In this document: piece by piece, positions 10,159 to 21,944 of the stretch
Position numbering within the stretch: position 1 is the stretch's first letter
How the letters are laid out: each line of letters starts with the position of its first letter
Source: Aaosphaeria pasadenensis
Lineage: Eukaryota > Ascomycota > Dothideomycetes > Pleosporales
Length of the DNA: 64,000 nt
Direction: 5' to 3'
NCBI GenBank assembly: GCA_022813625.1
Contig: JAKLMB010000030.1
Coordinates: 1-64,000, forward strand
Position numbers and translations under genes: made by a program
Notes under the pieces: generated by a model
The model's input: only the letters and a program-made list of their open reading frames with translations
Told to the model about the DNA's origin: nothing
The model's database searches: none

Positions 10159-10923
10159 AAATTTATCAGTATGATCTAATGTATATATAAGTGAACGCTG
10201 TAATTCAATATCATGAATTAATAATATAGTCACAGTACCTAACATACCTAACATATTTCACTGTCCCTGAGGATCTAATACTTGACTTGTTTTAGATGAA
10301 ACTGATGGCCCCCAGCGATTTCTTTTTGACCATAGTACTACTTTGCAAGTGAATTCACGTGGAACGATATCCAGAATCCTCGACACCTAGATCCACAGGA
10401 GGATACTACGACAAACCGGCTCTGCCAGGCCGCGCCGAGGTCGCTTGAAAATATGCTAGGCCTGGAGCAAAGCATCCTACAGCCGTCTACACCACGCCGA
10501 CTTGGCTTTGTTCGATGTTTTAGACCCCTAATAGGCAAATGCATATCGCAAATCTTAAAAATAGGCTCGACTACATGGCAAATATCCCAAGACGAGGCAA
10601 TGCTGCCAGTCCCGGAGGACATTTTGTGGCAAGACGAATGCCTAATCAATCCAGCAGCCAGGAATGACCGTTCTAAGCCATCAGGATGGGTGTGACGCGT
10701 CTCAGGTGTATCAGAAGAAATTATCGAAGTGACACAAATCGCGGAGAAACATCAAGTAGAGTTAGTTAATTGGAGGAGCTGGATAATGATTGCCAAGTCA
10801 ACTAGTCAATTGTGGCATAGCGTATTTCTTTTCCCAATCTTCTCATTGAACCGTCGTCCACAACTCATCATCGCCGAAGTATCCCACGATTTCTTGCATA
10901 ATCCCAACGCCATCACCGACACA
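10159..10923. other. Intergenic region, no gene seen
   Basis: This contains the 3' UTR of the aminopeptidase and the promoter of TAN1. The open frames on either strand are short and not protein-like. Confidence 0.5.
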
Positions 10924-12267
10924 ATGGATAGTAAGAAGAGGAAGGCTGATCCAAGATCTCGGGTCGATGGAAATAGCAAAAGGCAAAAAGTGAGTGCTGG
11001 TGTAACGTCCGAAAATGCTCGGAATGGCTGTCTTGGCCTTATTGTTCTTTTCTCGCCCTGGATTTCTTCTTGACCCGTGTTTTAATTTATTTTTTTGAAT
11101 AGGGCAAAAAGCAATGGTCCATGCCGAGGAGAGATGCTGCAGAGCCACGGGGAATTCAACCGGGCGATACAGGCATCTGGGCGACGTGCGCCATGAAGAA
11201 AGAAGGAAAGTCGGTGGCCGAACTACGTGATCTTTTCCATGAAGTAAGCCAAATAAAAATAATTGCTTCTTCCTCGATAGTAAACGATGTGTATTGACTC
11301 TCAGCAGTATGCTTTGAAGCTTTATGGAGTTGACTCAGTGAGTGGTGAAGCCGAGAAGGACAGCTCTGATGAGGAGGGTGGGGGTGATATCGAGGCCGAA
11401 ATCAACAAGGAGCTTGATGCCATACGTAAACCTTCTGGAGGTTCTCTATTCACATCAGTCAGGCTAGAGACACAGTGCTGTAAGCGTATCAATCCAATCC
11501 TGCGCGAAGGACTTGTTTGTTGATGTTGTCTAGTAATCTTCTTCAAGACTCGGCAGCCTGTTGAGCCGGTATCATTCATCAACACGATATGTAAAGATGC
11601 TGCAGATGGAGTCGAGCAAAAGCTTTGCCGGTTTGTGAAAAGACTTACCCCAATTACAGCGACAGACAAAGCGACAGAAAGGGGACTGGATGCAGTTGCA
11701 GAAGCAGTTCTTGCCCCCCACTTCCACGGTGAAGGCAAAGGATCCAAAAAGGTACGTAAAATGGGCGAGTCCATCTGTCTCGATCTCGATGAGCATGGAT
11801 TATGACTTTTCCGAACCAATGAGATTTTGCTAATGAGAATATTGAAATGGTAGTTTGCTATACGGACGTCTATCCGGAATAACAAAGAGTTCACGAGAGA
11901 TAAGCTCATCAAGAAAGTCGCAGCCGCCGTCGGCCCAGGCCACAAGGTTGATCTCTCCAATTATGACCTACTCATCCTCGTGGAAGTCTATCAGGTACGA
12001 GGCCTATGATTTCTGCATACCAGAGATGCTTAAACACTTCCTGTGCTGATGTCTCAAATGCTAATCGCCTTCAAGAACATTTTGGGTATGAGCGTAGTTG
12101 GCGCTGATTACGATCAGCTTAAAAGATATAATCTTGAAGAACTTCACGGATTTACAGAGCAAGACGCCTCGACAACCAAGCAACCGAAAGAGGAAGGCAA
12201 TATCGAGAAGCCGAGGCAGGCAGATCCAGGAAGCAGAGGTACTTTCGAGATAAAGGAGGATGCCTAA
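10924..12267 (+). CDS. TAN1: tRNA acetyltransferase cofactor Tan1 (THUMP domain)
   Basis: Six exons are inferred: 10924-10989, 11103-11243, 11308-11479, 11534-11751, 11854-11994 and 12076-12267, all in phase. In yeast Tan1 works with the acetyltransferase Kre33 to make N4-acetylcytidine at position 12 of tRNA-Ser and tRNA-Leu. The N-terminus is very basic (SKKRKADPRSR, NSKRQK). It is followed by the family opening GIQPGDTGIWATC, an acidic loop in exon 3, and a THUMP domain over exons 4-6 ending LLILVEVYQNILGMSVVGADY. The C-terminal tail after KRYNLEEL is charged and variable. The exon 6 acceptor (TTCAAG) is weak but needed to join VYQ to NILGMSVV as in homologues. A tRNA-Ser gene elsewhere in this window is a potential substrate class. 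Confidence 0.88.
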
Positions 12268-13437
12268 CATGATGCCGGCTGAAACGTCTTCCGTCAGCTG
12301 TTAGCTTTTGAGAATATCATATATTGCATTTTGTAAGATCTCAAGCCACTACAGAATTCCTAGTCGGGTCCCGAAGACGATGCCATTAAAGCCGATAGTC
12401 GCATCTGCAGGCGTATTCATGCGAAGCAAGAGTATGTATGCAGTGCGACCTTGCCGCAAGATTGGCACCATGGACATACCCGGAGGAGCGGCTTGACAGT
12501 TATAGTGCGCCTACTAGATGTCGTCTCCGAACGAACGGGTGGTGAGAAACGCTCGTAAGGCGTACGAGGTGGCTATCAGTCTAGTACTTGGCGAGGGTGA
12601 CGAAAAGACGGCCTGCGGACCGCGGTGGGTTGGCATTGGCGTTGGCGTTGGTGCTGGTGCTGTTGCTGGCGTTGGCGTTGGCGTTGCGTATGAAGAGACG
12701 GTGTGATCGTGGGTTGAAGCTTGCTCCGCTTACCCTTGTTCCAGATTCCCTGCGCTGATCGCGAAACTTTGATTCATCGGAAATAGACAATCATTCCAAT
12801 AATGTTGATTCGCTCTCGCGTACTATTACCACCTGCCGTCAGCAAGCTTTCATCTCGACGTTCGTTTCGATCATGACGCTCGTCCACCTTTGTTCCAATA
12901 GGCGAAGATCCAATCATTGTATCCCGTAACCGACACTATACTGCTTCCGCTTGCCTCCAACGGGCTATCCTAGACGAATCTTTACGCCGCCGCTTAACAT
13001 CTACTGACGCCCCTCGATGGTTTGTTCAAATGCCATACCGGACGAGACAGTCATTTCGCTACACAGGCGGCGCTTGTCAGAGCCTCTTGCATGCATGATA
13101 CGAATCCTTTACTGATCCCATTGCCCTAGCCCCCCAGATGCACCTGACATATGTGGTGTGGCGCACCCAAAAGCCTGCTCGAAACTCCAACATAATCAAT
13201 ACCTATCCTCTGTGTTGGCAAAGCTGCAGTCGGAGTCGGAACACGTCCATATCAATACATCTCATTCATCTTGTTCGGTCATGCTCGGGATCATATTACG
13301 AGTGCTCCTCCTGACGAACGCCTCCATCATCAAGACCACCAATCCTTTCATGTGCGTGAGTGATCTGGAAAGCTACTCACTCTGAAAGATCGTTCTGGCG
13401 TGCTCCCCAAATTATCTATTAAAGACACAACTACACG
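12268..13437. other. Intergenic region with a GGCGTT hexamer run
   Basis: This 1.2-kb spacer lies between TAN1 and the APH-like gene. The only structure I see is a degenerate GGYRTT hexanucleotide repeat at about 12626-12687, which in one frame would give Gly-Val/Ala repeats. No convincing gene is present. Confidence 0.5.
12626..12687. repeat. Degenerate (GGCGTT)n hexanucleotide repeat
   Basis: About ten copies of GGCGTT and close variants (GGCATT, GGTGCT, TGTTGCT) run in tandem. Because the unit is six bases it keeps an open frame, which explains the small ORFs on both strands here. Confidence 0.75.
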
Positions 13438-14658
13438 ATGGGTCCATCATTTCCAGACAGCGAGTTGACCGGGCCGCTTGACTGCTACCAATTCCTGCTA
13501 CCGACGACGAGCATTCTCCCCTTAGATTCCATCGAAATGCATCTTCCACCACTAGAAGTTGCTGTCTACCCAGTAGTCACCATGAGCCAAGGCAGACGCG
13601 GCGGCCATGCTGTTAATGCTTCCATAGCATCAACCCCACTTGCCGCAATGTCGACGCCTTCAACTCCAGACTTTTCGGCGATTCAAAAGGTCGTTCGAAA
13701 TGTCTTTCGGTCCTCGCAGATCAAGGTCCAACAAGTGGAGCGTCTCCAAGGTCGCCTTCACCAGGTTTATCTCATAAGGCTGGTTGATGGCACTTCCCTT
13801 GTCATGAAATGTCCTCCAACCTACAATACCCGTCTATTACGATGCGAGAAACACGCTTTGGAAACACAACTCAAGACATTAGAGACCCTTCGAGAATACA
13901 CTCAACTCTCAGTCCCACAAGTGATCAAGTTTGATCACAATAATGGTCATTTGGGTTCGCCCTTTCTCTTGATGAGCCATCTGCCCGGTAGACGACTGTC
14001 AGAGCTTCTGGGCCACATCACATCGAGCCAGCGTCGAAGTATCGACAGAGCCTTGGGTCATGCTGTGAAGAGCCTGACTGCGTTGTCGGCCACACAGTAT
14101 GGACTCACTCATCGGGTATTCTCAAAAAAGGGGTATCACTCGTGGCGAGATGCCTTCCTCTCTCTTCTCGAGTCTGTTCTCCGGGATGCTGAGGATATGG
14201 TTGTCACCATGCCTTACGAGAGCATACGATACTTTGTGGGTCAACATAGTGACTACTTGAACGAGGTTAAAGAACCTCGTCTTGTAGCTCTCGATGTATG
14301 TGACCCTCAAAATGTCCTCGTTGATCCGCAGAACATGCATATCACTGGATTGGTTGGCTTCTCTAATGTCATTTGGGGTGACCCTCTCATGACTGACGGT
14401 ATTTTCAATGGCAGTGCAGCTTTCTTCGACGGATTCGGAGAGTATCCAGCTCGGGATCGAGGAACCCATGCTAGAATGTTGCTGTAAGCTCCCCTCTATT
14501 CACTCTGATACCTTACGCTAAATCTTCTTATTAGATATGAAATATATCGAGCAACAGTCCAGATAGTTGCACATCACTACCGATCGCACCTCAACACTGA
14601 TGAACTTGTGGCTCGGCGGTCCTTGTCAGACGCACTTCGCGAGCTTGCAGAGTTGTAA
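13438..14658 (+). CDS. Aminoglycoside-phosphotransferase-fold protein, probable pseudokinase
   Basis: Two exons (13438-14483, 14535-14658) encode 389 residues. The fold is recognisable from the P-loop-like N-lobe with Lys (TSLVMKCPP), a hinge segment PFLLMSHLPGRRLSELL, and the C-lobe block QNVLVDPQNMHITGLVGFSN followed by WGDPLM. These match the fungal APH/choline-kinase-like family. Key residues are not canonical. The catalytic-loop His of the HxD motif is absent (the segment reads VALDVCDPQN, residues 283-292), and the metal-binding Asp that normally precedes Trp/Phe is Gly307. It may be inactive or have another role. The first 48 residues are poorly patterned, so translation could start at the later ATG at 13582. 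The substrate is unknown. Confidence 0.75.
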
Positions 14659-14813
14659 AAATCCACAACCTATTTCATTATACTGTGCTTTGAGGAAGTC
14701 AGGCTGCCAAGCAGTCAATACCTGTAAGGGCTGTCCAACTCATTCAGCACGAAGAACTCTCCATCAGCCTTTGGAGACACAAGCCTCTGTCGCGGTGGCG
14801 TTTCCGGGCTTAT

Positions 14814-14851
14814 GTGGCGCCCGGTCATTTTCCCTAATCTGTGGGCGCCAC
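14814..14851. repeat. GC-rich inverted repeat, 9-bp arms
   Basis: GTGGCGCCC at 14814-14822 pairs exactly with GGGCGCCAC at 14843-14851 across a 20-nt loop, shortly downstream of the APH-like gene. It could form a stable hairpin in the 3' region. Confidence 0.55.
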
Positions 14852-15458
14852 TTACCGGCGGGCAGAGGCGCAATACCTTCCCCAGCTCTAACACCGGTAT
14901 CGTCACACGATCCACGCGTTCCGCTCGTCACGTCTCTATCGTATTGTGTCCCCTATGCATAGTACATGCACGATTTTCGGTTTTTTTTTTCATCCATGTT
15001 TTAAGGCCTGGAGGATTGTGGCGTTTTGCGAGCGGGAATTATCTCATGACTTCGGTATATCTTCAAGGACAGCAATGACTTTTGAACAAGGAATCACTTA
15101 GCGCGGAGCACAGGGTACTGCGTTGGGTTGGATATATGCATATTTGGCGAAACGCGTACAAGGTGAAATTAATGAAGCTATGCCATTTATTTCTATTTCA
15201 TATCTTTTATCTTTTACACTGAATCTAGGGGCTTGAATATTGGATATTTCATGTGGAACAGTCATGCCTGCTTCACGAAAGCCCAGTGTTTTTTCATTGT
15301 ATCAGTCAAGTCACGGCCCGAGCAAACGGTTGCTATTTTAATGACGAAGTTATACCTAAATCAATTGGAACATGTTGCTAGATTTGACGATAGAACCCCT
15401 CTTGAGCGATGCTGAAAACCTTTTGACACAATGGACAAACAAGACCCTACGCTGTATG

Positions 15459-15467
15459 TACTCCGTA
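15459..15467. repeat. TACTCCGTA 9-mer
   Basis: One of the recurring intergenic copies of TACTCCGTA/TACGGAGTA in this window; here it is flanked as GTACTCCGTAC. Confidence 0.6.
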
Positions 15468-16530
15468 CACAATCTCGTCTCGGCCTACACCGCCCTACAG
15501 ATTCTTCGGCAAGCTTACCGAACCACTCCGATAACGATACTAAGCGAACAGAGCAAGGCGAATTCGTTACGATTGCTGGACCAAGCCCTTGTACAGGCCA
15601 AAACCTTGGAAACCAACAAGTATCACACGTTCTAGAAACCGAGCCCAACACCCATTGTCGCGTGCGGTTCCTGGCGATCAGCACTTCGCGTTCCCCTCTG
15701 CATAAACCCATTTTCTCAAACGAACGAATTGCCCTTTTCGAACAATGAACATCATTCTCAGGGTTTCGCTGAAGATGCCATGTCAATGCAGCTTCGCTTG
15801 ATGTAACTAGCATTCGTATACACTGGGCGCCATTCAAAATGCACCTCAAAGTACGATATCATAGTGAGAATTTGGAGTGTACATACGAGTTCACCAACGT
15901 TCTCAAGCTGCTCCCATGGAAGCAACGATCATTTAACCTCTTGCACTATCGCTTACCCTTGCTTTCCAACCCTCCAGGCCCTCGTCTAACAAATCCAAGT
16001 TACCCACCAATCAGCGCGTAGCTTTTGCGAAGAAGCCGCAACGGTCCTGGGAATCCTTCGCTTAACCTTTCCTCATTCGGATGGCCTGGGTTGCTCCGTC
16101 GGTGTGCGTGGGACTTTTGGTTCATGATGCCCCTACCTAGAAAACCATACCTACGGCGTCGAGGTTACATCGCGGGATGAGAACGAACATTGTATGTATG
16201 TACTTGTAGTCGTTGTGTTACTTGCCGGGGGGATCTTTACGGGGACGGCACAGAGTAGAGCGGGTTAGAAAGTAGCGCGGGGGAACATGAACGAATGGAT
16301 ATGCATACGTGGTACAGTAAGAAGTTTAGTTAGAGATGTGAGTACGGCATCGGGAACGCGGCGCCTTGTCAGTGGATGCTGTCCAGATGGATAGGTTCAT
16401 GAGCAGGAATCGTCGTCATCGCACGTCTCAACGAAGCATTGCTTTATTACCCTTAAAGGGAGGCAACCTTGACTATGGTAACAATCGATGCTAAATGGGT
16501 AACCCGCGATTGAGCAAGGCAATTACAGAA

Positions 16531-16539
16531 TACTCCGTA
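16531..16539. repeat. TACTCCGTA 9-mer
   Basis: Second copy of the recurring intergenic 9-mer, within the same gene-poor region. Confidence 0.6.
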
Positions 16540-16968
16540 CAAGAGAACGGTATGAAGAGCATGGGCACGACTTGGGAACATGGGAGTTAGTCTGTATTAC
16601 GTTCTGACTGCATTGAATCCATCTGATATGACCCCTGTTTCAACATCCTTTTATGGGGCATTTTCCCAAAGCGTACGGCCGATGGGCAGCTATCATCTTG
16701 TAAGCTGTAGGAACTTACGGAAAACACCGTGGTGAGTTAACATTCCTGTGAACTCCTACACTACGTAGTCCTACGGCCGAAAGGCAAGCACATCTTTGGG
16801 ATATAGTTTCGGTGCTTCCAAAACCCGAGATCATCAAATGCAGCATTTGGGGAGCCTTACTCCTCCTCGCATAAGATGCCAAACATGACATTTCCTCAGC
16901 TAGGGTACCACCACTTAGTGACCACAAGCCCATGGCTATCGTGAGAGATACAGCATGCAATGTCGGTA

Positions 16969-18997
16969 TCAACCAGCAAGTCCGCCTCGAGCCATCTTGC
17001 GTGCTCGTTGGTCCCTGCGATTGTGATTTGCACGGCTTCCTTTGTTTGCTTCCTTCCTCTGCCGTGATACTTGCGTGGATTTTTCCTCGTTCGAGCCTGC
17101 AACATTTCCACCACCTCGCCCTCTCCCCCGTCCGCGGCCTCTCCCGGAATGACCGCCCCTTCCGCCGCGTTGGGCGTCGCTCTTTCCTTCATCTCCTGAC
17201 TCGGCAGGGCTTCCTCTGTAAGCTGTTGATGCTAGCTCTCGCTGTTGGCCGGAGAAGGTTGCATATTTTGCCTCTAAACGACGAAGACGCCTGGGTTCGC
17301 GGGTCATCATGACAGCCCAGCCCTCAATGGCCTCATCCGTCATGCCTGTTTCACTCTTGAGGGTAGCCCTGGCCTTTCCTCTCCTCGTCTCTGCATCTCG
17401 ACCGAAAACATCTGCCGACATGGCAAAGGCCCTGAACAGTGCCTCCTCGTTCTTGTCTTGAAGGTCCGCATCCGCTCCGTCGGGTCCAGGAGCTGCAGAG
17501 TCAATCGTACCACCAACATCCTCGACATCATATGTGTCGTCACGCTCATCATCATCTAAATCAAAGGCTGCAAGAGCAGCCAGGATCGATGATTTCTTGG
17601 GTGCATTGCTACGGTCGGACAGAATGTTGTCAGCGGTGAGTTGCTGACCCTTGCGGCCAATATGCAGGCGAGACGTGTCCACCGTGAGATTATCCAGTTC
17701 ATCGTTGTCGTACTTATTGCGACGCTCATAAGCTGGAGGTGGTGTCGACCGAGGTGGTAAATGTGAGTAGGCCGGTGTCGAAGTTTGTGGCCTGGAAAAG
17801 TCAGTGACTGCTGAAAGGTAGTATGAGGCTTCAGAGGAATCATGTCTAAACTCACAATGGCTCGCTGCGATCAGCAGTTGCAAGTTGTGGGGGCAAAGAG
17901 TCTTCCAGTAGATGCGCAGTGACCAGTTCAACATTATCGTTGTATTCATCTAGCAGCTTGATCACAAATCCGGGGCCAAGATCCGGGAAAAGATCCTGTA
18001 CTTGAGTGACCAAGCTCATACGGTGGACATGGAATTCTCCAAAACCTTCGTTGTTATGTTCTTCGCCCGTAGCTTTGCCCTTGCCTTTATCAACTTTGCG
18101 ACGGATAATCTTTTTGGGTCGGGCGATTCCCTCCTGATGATAAGTAGCGAGAGATGAAACTATGTTCTTCAATCTTGCACCCTCAGTCCCACTAGATGCA
18201 GCTCTGATCCTTTCTACAAGGGGTGTATTCGTAACAAGGTCGGCTACGTAAGTCTTCTCTGTCTCTTTTCCGTTTTGTGCTTGCTCCGCACTGGTTTTGA
18301 GTCCATAAAGATAATCCGATAATAGTGAAAATTTGGGCTTTGGTCCATTTACAAGTGACGTGAGTCCTAAGTATGCTGTTATCACGAGTTTCCTTTGGAT
18401 GTTTGGCGAAACCTTTGGATACGCCGAACCCAGGGAATCGAAGAAATCGGATCCAGTGAGCATAAATTCTCCAGCCTCTGTAGAATATTTCAATAAGGGA
18501 CCAAGAGAATCTAGAACATTCTCTACATTGTCTGGGTTCTTCGAGTCCAATAACTTGATTGCCGAATCTTTTGCTAATTGCAAGGACTTCTCTAGCCTGC
18601 TGCCTTCCCGGCTCCAAATAAGTTTTAAAAGCGAGCGAAGTTGTTCATTCTTGGGGTAACTTCGACAAACATTTGACACGAAGGACCATTCTAAGAAATT
18701 TGTAGGAACAGTGTTCGAGGACCAAATCCTATGGAGCAATACGAAGGCTTTCCGCCGCAATGGTAACAAACTAGGCGACAACGTAGGGTTCCTAGCCAAC
18801 TCATGGAAAAAGGTGGTGAGAAAATCCTGAAGGCTAGTTCCATGCTGTACGGCGGACAGGAAGTCTTGGTCGCTCGATTGGAGATAAAGGTCAGTCAAAG
18901 AAGTAGTTGACTCCACGTACAAGTCCCACTGTGTGGGAAGAATACCGTTGCGGACCTCTGCAGTAGGAAATGACGTAAACGGTGGCAGCCCCGCCAT
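16969..18997 (-). CDS. CUE3: CUE-domain protein, ASCC2/Cue3 (Rqt3) homologue
   Basis: Two exons (18997-17856, 17791-16969) encode 654 residues. In yeast Cue3/Rqt3 is part of the RQT complex, which binds ubiquitinated ribosomes and helps split collided ones; human ASCC2 is the counterpart. The N-terminal half is alpha-helical (ASCC2-type). A CUE ubiquitin-binding domain follows in roughly residues 335-375 (VTQVQDLFPDLGPGFVIKLL, then EDSLPPQL). The second exon encodes a disordered acidic tract with a DDERDDTYD segment typical of the family, an RG-rich tract (GGRGGHSGRGRGRGRG) and a basic end (RKMARGG). The intron (GTGAGT to CCAG) is in phase and removes the stop seen in exon 1. The plus-strand start is clear of the next gene by about 520 bp. 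Confidence 0.85.
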
Positions 18998-19516
18998 TGA
19001 TAGAACGATATCGCTGAAAATCGAGGCAATCGACGTAGATGATAATTACAGCTGTATGAACTGTTCTAAAGGTCCTTTTAGATGCTTCCGCGTGGTTTAT
19101 GTGGTGAATCTGTTGGAGTCATCGAGCCGCAGAAGAAGTGAGGTGCAGCCACGATACACATTTCGGGGTTAGCGCTGCCAAGAAACTCCTTCCCACATTC
19201 ACTCCATGATCATTTTGGGATTACATGTAGATGCTCATATAGATTTGATGAGGATCTTGAAACTCATTGATTGATTCATTTTCAAATACATTTGCGTACA
19301 AAGTAATACGCGTAACAGCGAGTCAGAGGTTGAAGCACGGCCAGTCAACCCATCGACACTGAAAAGGACAAAGCATAGTCCACAAAACACAACAGAGATA
19401 TGACACGAAGGACATTGGGAAAGTCTAATTCAAAATTTCAGAGCGAACTGATCTAAGTGGAATGCGATAAATGGTATATACCGGAAAACAAAAATGAGAA
19501 ACTACTAGTGATGCCA
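18998..19516. other. Intergenic region, no gene seen
   Basis: This spacer holds the promoter of the CUE3-like gene and the 3' UTR of the upstream membrane-protein gene, both on the minus strand. No notable repeats or ORFs. Confidence 0.5.
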
Positions 19517-21184
19517 TCAAAGCCGATTGATTAAAGCCAGGCATCTTTGTCTAACTCTTGTCTGATATGCCCAACTAGCCACTGCAACAAGACCAACAAA
19601 AGCTACGCCTATGCTTCCTACGATAATCCACCACCGCGCATTGTCTCTATGCTCTTGCATGTCATTCGCTAGGGAGACCATTCCTCCCGCCCTTGAGCCT
19701 GGGAGTAGGTACTTCAAACTTGCTTTGCAGATACAGTTTTTGAAGACCCCAACTAGTTGCATAATGGTACCGCCTATGGATGAGATTATCGCAGCCGCCA
19801 GTGCCATGGCGGCTAAGGCGTAGACGGCAATCGCTGATTCTGTACAATTCTTGCCCTTTTGCTTCGCAAGAATGCGGGTAGGTGAGGAATAATACAACCA
19901 CCAAACGAGGATCAATATGATTTGCGAAGTAGCATAGATAAGGTGAACCGTGGACCGGCACCCGAATCCCACCATGGGTGTGGAATAAGAGATCCAACAT
20001 GCACCAGCGCAAGGGAGTGCGATTAAGACAGATGCGAGGAGTCCACTTATAACGCGAGGAGTGCTTGCTTTGATATATGCGGAAACTGATGCATCCACTG
20101 AATTCTTGCGACTCCATTCTTGGAACACTCGCGCGCGTTCCCATAACCACACCGTGCGAAATATTGATGAGTGGAAATGGTACGACTTGGGTTCGGAAGC
20201 GCGAGGTGGCGATTTCAGCACTTCGCTGTTCTCAGAAGCAAGAAATGGCTCGAGTTCGATATTCTCGGAGAGGATGGCCTCCAGGCTTGCTGGATTGTCG
20301 ATCCCAAGCACAGCAGAACTGACGATTGCGACAATGACAACAACTCCGTACCACAGACCAAAGGCTACGGCGTGTGCGGTGTCGTTATCTCCAAGTTTTG
20401 ATTTCGCGTCGAAAAGTGCGTAAGCGTATGCACCAAGATAGAAAACGATCGGGACCCCAACTCGGGCACCATATGACGGGAGTAACGCCAATAGGCTACG
20501 GAGCTTCTGTTTTCCAAATGGAGAATCCAGGATGTACGCGTATATGTTCCCCGATAGGTCACCTTCATGTGGCTGTAGACTGCCCACAAGTGTGAAGGAT
20601 ATCGCTAGTAGCGCAGTGCTCGGATCCCTCGAAATGTTCTTCTCAGCATATCCAAGAACCATATGGTCGACAAATGCTTCGTGGATAGAGCCGGCAATGA
20701 GTGGTCCGGCAAAGGCGAAAACGGCAATGATCCAGAACAAGATATCTAACAACATCAGACCCATAGCGAGGACCAGCCAAGAATATGCAACCAGCTTGCG
20801 CGCTGCGAACCATCGTTCATGACGAGGTAGACGAATGGGCCGAGGGATCGTGATGACGAAAGCCAAAGCAGGTAGGAGGAAACCGACGAGGGGCCCAATC
20901 CACTGATTTAGAACATTGTGTTTAGATGCTTCGTAGCCTGGACAGCGCTCGAGGCATTCCGAAACAGATATGGAAATGCTCAGTGCAGGTGGCTTCTCCG
21001 ACTCGTAGGATGATCTGCATTCTAAATTCGTATTGTTCTCGAGAGAAGGGTCTCTCAATATCATCTCCTTGCGAACATCTTCGCATAAACTGGAGAAGTT
21101 GGCATTCCCTTTCTGCCCTATAGATGGCTGGACTAGTAAAAGTGTGACAATAATTCCGAGTGAAATTCTGCAGGCATGCAGCAT
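19517..21184 (-). CDS. Polytopic membrane protein with signal peptide, unknown function
   Basis: The intronless protein of 555 residues begins with a cleavable-looking signal (LGIIVTLLLVQPSIGQ). An extracellular or lumenal segment of about 65 residues follows, with cysteines (LCEDV, LECRS, ECLERCPGYE) and N-glycosylation sequons (NFSS, NNTN). Eight to ten transmembrane segments come next, for example WIGPLVGFLLPALAFVITI, LVLAMGLMLLDILFWIIAV, GLWYGVVVIVAIVSSAV and WWIIVGSIGVAFVGLVAV. A long cytoplasmic loop lies near residues 290-365. I do not recognise a named family or catalytic motif. The overall layout resembles uncharacterised membrane proteins common in Pezizomycotina. The start is the only ATG that keeps the signal peptide. 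Confidence 0.75.
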   Translation of the reverse strand: MLHACRISLGIIVTLLLVQPSIGQKGNANFSSLCEDVRKEMILRDPSLENNTNLECRSSYESEKPPALSISISVSECLERCPGYEASKHNVLNQWIGPLVGFLLPALAFVITIPRPIRLPRHERWFAARKLVAYSWLVLAMGLMLLDILFWIIAVFAFAGPLIAGSIHEAFVDHMVLGYAEKNISRDPSTALLAISFTLVGSLQPHEGDLSGNIYAYILDSPFGKQKLRSLLALLPSYGARVGVPIVFYLGAYAYALFDAKSKLGDNDTAHAVAFGLWYGVVVIVAIVSSAVLGIDNPASLEAILSENIELEPFLASENSEVLKSPPRASEPKSYHFHSSIFRTVWLWERARVFQEWSRKNSVDASVSAYIKASTPRVISGLLASVLIALPCAGACWISYSTPMVGFGCRSTVHLIYATSQIILILVWWLYYSSPTRILAKQKGKNCTESAIAVYALAAMALAAAIISSIGGTIMQLVGVFKNCICKASLKYLLPGSRAGGMVSLANDMQEHRDNARWWIIVGSIGVAFVGLVAVASWAYQTRVRQRCLALINRL

Positions 21185-21944
21185 CGTAGGATTCGTGACC
21201 CCTCGCGCTGCGACAAATTCGAATGTATGATGTATGGATGTGGTATATGGATTCTGGACGAATGAGGGTATGTGTGGTATTCTATGTACGACGTGAGTCT
21301 TTGGCTATAATTAAATATGTATGCTTGATAGAGTGAGGCTGTCGCATCACACCCTACATTGTGGCGTAGGCGATGGCATAGACAGCCACTTGATATAACA
21401 TTGGGCGTGTGACCATGTTCTTATCTGTGCAGCCTAAACAACGCCTCGGCATAGAGAGCGCGTATCTTTCGTTCCATATGATAGCTACCCCACGCATTTT
21501 ACATAGTTATGTGTAGCTTTCGAACCGAAGACGGCAGTGCACACCGCAGGCCTTGGTCAGGTGTGGGAATGTTTTCGGATGTATCTGGGGCCGATGCTCA
21601 AGTAGTTGACCGGCAATTCACTGATCGAGTGAAGCTGATAAAGTGACAACCAGCCCCCGTGGCTAAAAGCCACCGCCGCTGTGTACGGAGTAGGAGGGCG
21701 CGTTCCTCGAGATAAGCTGCGCCTCAGACAACAGCAGCTCGAATGTATCAAACTGCGTGTAAGTCCTGATACCTTAAAACTACCCCCATAATGAAGGCTC
21801 ACATTCAGGGCTTAGTCGAGTTGCTCGCTACACAGAATATGCAGGCTGCCACTGTAAAGTGCTTGGCACTGCTGCCCCTCGTTTCCAGCATCCAAACTTT
21901 GAGATCTCGTATCTCGTATTGAAGGTCAGCTGAAGTTGAGTCTC
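21185..21944. other. Intergenic region with one TACGGAGTA copy
   Basis: This region lies between the membrane-protein start and the GRC3 stop, both on the minus strand. It holds a TACGGAGTA 9-mer at 21684-21692. No gene is seen. Confidence 0.5.
21684..21692. repeat. TACGGAGTA 9-mer
   Basis: Copy of the recurring intergenic 9-mer, in the orientation opposite to those at 15.4 and 16.5 kb. Confidence 0.6.

Larger units (their letters stand above)
14659..16968. other. Gene-poor 2.3-kb region
   Basis: I find no convincing gene here. Overlapping open frames on both strands near 15361-15849 lack protein-like composition or splice context. Visible structure includes a perfect 9-bp GC-rich inverted repeat (14814-14851) and two copies of the 9-mer TACTCCGTA at 15459-15467 and 16531-16539. 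A fast-evolving short gene or non-coding RNA cannot be excluded. Confidence 0.45.

Noticed and set aside
9112..10254. 380-codon open frame antisense to the aminopeptidase
   Set aside because: Same codon-bias artefact; the plus strand carries a complete M28 active site.
12518..12706. Gly-Val repeat peptide
   Set aside because: It is just one reading of the GGCGTT hexamer repeat; the opposite strand gives an equally open Asn/Ala repeat.
15361..15849. Overlapping open frames on both strands in the gene-poor region
   Set aside because: Composition is rich in Arg, Cys and Ser with no hydrophobic pattern, and both strands are open at once, typical of chance.
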